Shown: positions 60,401-64,000 of the stretch, piece by piece
Layout of the letters: every line of letters begins with the position of its first letter
How positions within the stretch are numbered: the stretch's first letter is position 1
Assembly: GCA_964036665.1 (NCBI GenBank)
Contig: OZ038533.1
Location: forward strand, 19,030,575 to 19,094,574
DNA length: 64,000 bases
Direction: 5' to 3'
Source of the DNA: Gordius sp. MW1
Lineage: Eukaryota > Nematomorpha > Gordioida > Gordea > Gordiidae
Notes under the pieces: model-generated
The model's input: only the letters and a program-made list of their open reading frames with translations
Database searches by the model: none
Told to the model about the DNA's origin: nothing
Translations under genes and position numbers: made by a program

Positions 60401-62191
60401 ATGGCAGAAATAGATTTATGTACGTTGTAATAGGAGCGATACGGTAGAAGAATTGAATTTGCTAAAGTCCCTGTCTAAACAAGTGAACGGTGTTTTCGAT
60501 GCCGTCATATGTAACCACTTCAGCCAAGGAGGTCAAGGCGCACTACCTTTGGCTGAGGCCTTGATAAAGCTAGTTGAAACTTCCGCGGATAAAGAACCAC
60601 GAACAACTATGAAATTCCTCTACCCTCTAGACGTAAATAATTCATGAATCATTTTTAGCTTAATTCTTTCACAATATTTTTATATTGATCAAAGTTAAAA
60701 AAATTGGTTTCAAAAATTAGTAATAATTCTAAAACATCTTAAATAAGACCATTATAAGTCTTCTGTTGGCGTCTCTAAGCTATTATAAAGTGTTTTAAAT
60801 CGGAATTCGTCGTCATTTATACTTATAAAATTACTTTCAAATTTATGTATACGGGATTTTTTACTATTAGATGGGGATTGAGGATAAAATTCGAAAAATA
60901 GCGGTGGATTTGTACAGGGCAAGTGACGTTTCTTTTACCCCAACTGCCAAAGAAAAGATTGCCGGCTACGAAAAAATGGTTTATTATAAGCAAATTATTA
61001 CTTTCACCCCAGCTATTTAACTTGAAACATTAGTTTTATCGATTAGTATATATTTTAACTCAGAGATATGATTTCATTAAGCTTTAAATGCCAAGTTTTA
61101 GCTAAATCTTATAAAATCAAACCTCATGTATCCAAAAAATTTTAAATTTTTGATTTGCCTTTCCATTTGTTAATTAAAAAGTTTATACAAATATAATATG
61201 GTTATCATATTGTTTTAAAGTTGTATTAGCATATGAGCGAGTTTTTAGGGCCCCTGGTTAATTTTAATAGCATATTTCTCAATGGTTTCTTTGTAGTTTT
61301 TGACGAAATAGTATCCATTATAAATCAGGGTTTGGGCAAATTACCAATAAGTATGGCCAAGACTCCGTTATCTTTCAGCCACGACCCTTCCATTAAAGGT
61401 TGTCCCGAGGGATTTATATTACCCATCTCGGATATTAGAGCCAGTGTTGGTGCTGGCTTTTTGTACCCCCTAGTTGGATCTGTGAGTTTTTATTTTATTA
61501 CGTTTTAAAATGTTTTATAGGAATATAAGTGAATTTTGGCTTATTTATAACATTTTGCCCTGTATAACGTGCATTTTTTATGAAAAAATTTTTTGATAGT
61601 TGAAATGTTGATTTTCACGAAAACAAAGTTACATATATAAGCGCAATACAATAAAAAACATATTGGTTATATACAAAGATCTATATCATTATTTTTCTAA
61701 ATAGGCCAATAGTCGGTTGTGTAATATTAGGTTGATTCCCGTTATTATCTGGTTTATAAATAAAATTTATTAAACTACAATTTTACCTATTAATTTGCGA
61801 GTTATTGACGTTTGAAAAACGCCAAAATTGCTGTTTTCAGCAACTTTGACAGCAAATATTTCAAAAACTTGACGTATAGGGGGAAAACTGAAAATATATT
61901 TGTGTTCACCTTAAAAAATTCTACCAGGATCTGTGGATGTTTGTCCGCAAATGAGATTATGTTGTAAAATGTTGTGTCCACGTTTATTTTAAACTAAAAC
62001 TTAAACTCAATATCGAATCAAATGACAGTTATTATAAAAATAAGCTTAAATTATATTCATGAAATCTTTTAATAAATTTATACTTGATTTCTTCCTAACA
62101 GATAAGCACTATGCCAGGTCTACCAACTCGGCCCGCCTTTTACGACATAGATATCGACCCAGAGACTGGAAAAATTTATGGTCTCTTCTAA
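48408..62191 (+). CDS. MTHFD1: C1-tetrahydrofolate synthase (trifunctional MTHFD1 type)
   Basis: Methylene-THF dehydrogenase, methenyl-THF cyclohydrolase and formyl-THF synthetase in one chain; interconverts one-carbon folates. Exons: 48408-48605, 48641-48754, 48793-48852, 48890-48966, 49281-49381, 49952-50088, 50540-50651, 51287-51459, 52360-52415, 53062-53235, 53730-53866, 54849-55003, 56254-56331, 56405-56507, 57506-57734, 58184-58392, 58914-59074, 59614-59714, 60434-60632, 60871-60978, 61329-61481, 62102-62191. Every phase matches, giving about 974 aa (human 935). Residues 1-325 are the dehydrogenase/cyclohydrolase: Tyr76 and Lys80 ([10 protein letters not shown]), Gln124, Asp149 (EKDVDG), [20 protein letters not shown]. 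From about 330 the synthetase follows, with P-loop [11 protein letters not shown] (403-413), then [40 protein letters not shown], and the end [10 protein letters not shown] with [11 protein letters not shown]. The first Met lies after an in-frame stop; it adds about 24 residues to the human N-terminus. Two synthetase loops are unusual (see findings). Confidence 0.94.
50838..51090. repeat. GCTATGCAATTTATGGGCTC-family repeat, reversed
   Basis: Ends GGGCCCATAAATTGTATAGC; reverse-complement layout of 16010-16215 (GGCGAGGTCGAAAATAGTAA, GACAGGACAGGACGGACAG). MTHFD1 intron 7. Confidence 0.65.
51552..51923. mobile_element. Two adjoining palindromic TA-MITEs (copies 18 and 19)
   Basis: Copy 18 at 51552-51748 (TAGTGTTGTGAAAACGGCTG to GCCGTTTTTATAACACTA) is followed directly by a degenerate copy to 51923 (AGGACTTTTTATAACACTAG). 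MTHFD1 intron 8. Confidence 0.82.
52519..52684. mobile_element. Palindromic TA-MITE, copy 20
   Basis: TAGTGTTGTAAAAACGGCTG at the left, AACGATTTTTGCAGCACTA at the right; short form. MTHFD1 intron 9. Confidence 0.87.
52745..52908. mobile_element. G/C-end MITE copy
   Basis: GGGCATGGCCAGCATTGGAA at the left, CCCCTTGGCTACGCCCATG at the right. MTHFD1 intron 9. Confidence 0.8.
53960..54040. repeat. GGGTCGGGTTCGGG-type repeat
   Basis: CACGGGTCGGGTTCGGGTTG iterated about twice; remnant of the same class as 29930-30090. MTHFD1 intron 11. Confidence 0.5.
54435..54822. repeat. Minisatellite of ~95 bp units in MTHFD1 intron 11
   Basis: Four to five units carrying TTTTGCTTTAAATCTTTATT, a G run with GGAATTTA, CAATGATAACTT and CAAACTTAAATTTCTAAATA. 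The array stops 26 bp before the exon 12 acceptor. Confidence 0.85.
55015..55541. mobile_element. Palindromic TA-MITE (copy 21) split by a nested element, next to a splice donor
   Basis: Left remnant TAGTGTTGTAAAAACGGG at 55015-55032, right part from about 55391 (AAGCTAACGGTCGACTTTGG) to CAGCCGTTTTACAAC. It begins 11 bases after the last base of MTHFD1 exon 12. Confidence 0.8.
55041..55390. mobile_element. 350-bp inverted-repeat element nested in the MITE
   Basis: Ends AAGGCTTGTCTTAATATCGG and its near-perfect complement CCGATATTAAGACAAGCCCT. No clear target duplication; part of the host MITE is missing at the junction. Confidence 0.75.
55870..56165 (-). mobile_element. RTE-like LINE, 3' end fragment
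   Basis: Minus strand encodes the C-terminal tail seen in the long LINE ([39 protein letters not shown]). It follows 36960-37255 of that copy in reverse. MTHFD1 intron 12. Confidence 0.75.
56862..57304. mobile_element. 443-bp element of the CATAGACTAGATAG family, uninterrupted
   Basis: ATAGACTACATAACTGCTAA at the left, GATGAGCAGTCTATTTAGAC at the right; the body matches both halves of 1924-4038. Target duplication not recognisable. MTHFD1 intron 14. Confidence 0.7.
58476..58677. mobile_element. Palindromic TA-MITE, copy 22
   Basis: TGGTGTTAAAAAACGGCTGG at the left, CAGCCATTTTTAAACGCTA at the right. MTHFD1 intron 16. Confidence 0.85.
59207..59372. mobile_element. Palindromic TA-MITE, copy 23
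   Basis: TAGTGTTGTAAAAAGGGCTG at the left, CAGCCGTTTTTGCAACACGA at the right. MTHFD1 intron 17. Confidence 0.87.
61638..61712. repeat. Unclassified repeat shared with 14190-14285
   Basis: AAACAAAGTTACATATATAA, then ATACAAAGATCTATAT and AAATAGGCCAAT. MTHFD1 intron 21. Confidence 0.6.
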
Positions 62192-62354
62192 CTCGTCATT
62201 TAATCAAAGATCAATCGAATTTTTTGATTTTACATGTATTTTTTTATAATTTTATTAGCAATCAGTGATAATTTTAAATTCCATTACACTTCTGGTCTTT
62301 TTACATGTCAACTCAAATTTTTGTGAAAATTCTTTTTATGTCTAATTTCATTTA

Positions 62355-62360
62355 AATAAA
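62355..62360 (+). promoter_or_regulatory. Likely MTHFD1 polyadenylation signal
   Basis: AATAAA 164 bp after the MTHFD1 stop codon, the first canonical hexamer downstream. Confidence 0.5.
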
Positions 62361-62632
62361 CCAGATTGGCATACTTTTTGTTACAAATACGGAAATGGAT
62401 ATCATGACGAGTTGTTTAAACCCTTATCTTTACTTTTATATTTAAATTGTACCTCTATTAAATATATCATAACTTAAAGATATTAAAGGATAAATTAATG
62501 ATTTAGGAATTAGACATGTGAATATGAAACAATTTTTTTAATAAGATATTGCAAACAAATTTATAATGTCTAGGCTTGGAGATTTTAAATTATTGTTGAC
62601 TCTTATTAGTATAATTTAATTTTAGGTCCCGG

Positions 62633-62785
62633 GGGTAGCCAATTCCCTAAACAAATATTAAAATTTATTACCTCAATTACAAAGGAACTCAAAGATTTTT
62701 TTTATATTAAGCAGAAAACCACCATGAAAATTGTAAAATTCAACACAATTTCGATTTATGGCTCTATGCGCTCATTAATCTAATA
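62633..62785 (+). mobile_element. Retroelement fragment related to 3330-3746
   Basis: Plus-strand scrap that aligns with the last third of the 3330-3746 segment (SQFPKQILKFITSIT, TMKIVKFNTISIYGSM). Old and broken. Lies 440 bp beyond the MTHFD1 stop. Confidence 0.55.
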
Positions 62786-62789
62786 TATT

Positions 62790-63157
62790 TTGGCATGTAT
62801 CATACACAATCATTTGGAAACAACCTATTAGTTTAAAAAAATTAAATACATTCAGATCGATAAATAACGACAATCATTTTTTGGCAACCAACCTATAAGA
62901 GGTAACTACATTTAATAATTTACCAAATAAAATTTTAAACGGATTGACAAAGGCATATAAATAATATGCTATTAACTGTTGCTTGGCATGAACTAAAATA
63001 TCAATCTTTATAAATAAATAACATAGTGCTATATAGGGGGTCATTTTTTTAAATTAAATCCACTTAATGAGCTCAATTTTATTGGTTAGACATGACTTGC
63101 CAACCAGAGTTGCTCTTGTCATGAATTCTATTAATAGCTACATTTTTTGCGTTTCAC
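62790..63157. other. Downstream intergenic DNA, nothing recognised
   Basis: AT-rich, no coding or repeat signal that I can support. Confidence 0.4.
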
Positions 63158-63290
63158 TAGTGTAAAAAGATACCAAAGGTTTGGTCTGCTTTTCTTAGGC
63201 GAAATTTTAAAAAGACCAAAGTCGGGCCGCCGTTAGTCTTAGTATAACCAAAGGTCGACCAAACAAAACCCAGGTCTTTTTACAGCACTG
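63158..63290. mobile_element. Palindromic TA-MITE, copy 24, short
   Basis: TAGTGTAAAAAGATACCAAA at the left, CCAGGTCTTTTTACAGCACT at the right; most of the left arm is deleted. Confidence 0.75.
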
Positions 63291-63422
63291 TGTTACATTT
63301 ATATATTAAATGGATGCACTAATATTTACAAAGATGTAAGTTTTGCCTAATTTAGGCCATGAATACATTGAATAAGTTCTACATCCACTTTAAATACCAT
63401 TAAACTTTAATTTCGTTGTGAG

Positions 63423-63573
63423 TCGTGTTGTAAAAACGGCTGGGTTTTGTTTGGTCGACCTTTGGTTATATTAAGACTAACGATTGACTCCTGTCTGTTT
63501 TTCAAATTTCGACTTAGCCTTGAGGTCGACTAAGAAAAACAGACCAAAAAACCTGTGCTTTATGTTTAGTCAA
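63423..63573. mobile_element. Palindromic TA-MITE, copy 25, right end missing
   Basis: CGTGTTGTAAAAACGGCTGG at the left; ends in TTATGTTTAGTCAAC without the right arm. The remaining 430 bp of the window show no feature. Confidence 0.82.
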
Positions 63574-64000
63574 CTTTATGGAAAAATTTGTGATTCGGTT
63601 TATTAATTTTTTATGAAATCAGCTTATTATTAAGTAACTAAAAGAGCAGGTTTACAAACTAATGCTCATAAAAATAAACTTAAAAACCCTAAATTATAAT
63701 CTTTTGCAAATATTGGCAAATTAATTACACTATTTTGTAACATCCCTAATGTTGACAAATAAAATCTAGCTTCTGCTCCTAAATTTAGGAACTAACGTGG
63801 CACTACTGAAAGCACTATTAACAGTTAGGGATTTGCTATTAAAATGCGATTTTACTTATATGCTTTGTAAAAATTAAAAATGAGAAATTTAGTATAGCCG
63901 AGTAGAACAAAGCAAGATTAGGCATGATGTATTGTCCATCGCCTATATTAATATACGATCAATGGTCACGCCTTTATAAATATTTTAGCATCTCGATCGA

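Noticed and set aside
61233-61328. MTHFD1 exon 21 starting at an upstream AG (61290 or 61314)
   Set aside because: Only the acceptor before 61329 keeps phase 0 and gives the conserved order YEKM-GLGKLPI.

Overview
This window comes from a small-exon, intron-rich, AT-rich animal genome. The genes are invertebrate-like: EFR3 resembles the insect/arthropod form in places, but I cannot name a clade. Bacterial features are absent. About two thirds of the sequence is transposon-derived, and the host genes are cut into short exons that I placed by protein homology recalled from known families, reading-phase agreement and GT-AG sites.

Layout. (1) 490-5828, + strand: the C-terminal four exons of the dynactin actin-related subunit Arp11/ACTR10; its 5' exons lie before the window. 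(2) 6779-20878, - strand: a complete 16-exon EFR3/rolling-blackout gene (PI4KIIIalpha membrane scaffold), tail-to-tail with ACTR10. (3) 25872-29769, - strand: a synaptobrevin/VAMP R-SNARE gene; the exon with the start codon was not located. (4) 31-43 kb: a repeat block with an RTE-like LINE, a Ty3/Gypsy fossil split by a hAT insertion, hAT-like elements and an array of hairpin tandem repeats. (5) 43.5-45.7 kb: two coding-looking segments I cannot identify. (6) 48408-62191, + strand: a complete 22-exon C1-tetrahydrofolate synthase (MTHFD1-type), about 974 aa, with the dehydrogenase/cyclohydrolase catalytic residues in place. (7) 62.2-64 kb: MTHFD1 downstream region with repeats.

The repeats are the most distinctive content. 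About 25 copies of one palindromic MITE (TA target site, terminus GTGTTGTAAAAACGGCTGGG) sit mainly in introns, two of them within a dozen bases of 5' splice sites; none was seen from 31 to 51.5 kb. At least six elements show exact 8-bp target duplications (hAT-like), and one shows TTAA (piggyBac/Kolobok-like). Several are nested, giving a relative insertion order. A second MITE with homopolymeric G/C ends, three minisatellites and several shared unclassified repeats fill the remaining non-coding DNA.

The host genes are unrelated in function (dynein transport, phosphoinositide scaffolding, vesicle fusion, one-carbon metabolism). I see no operon-like or defence-type system here.
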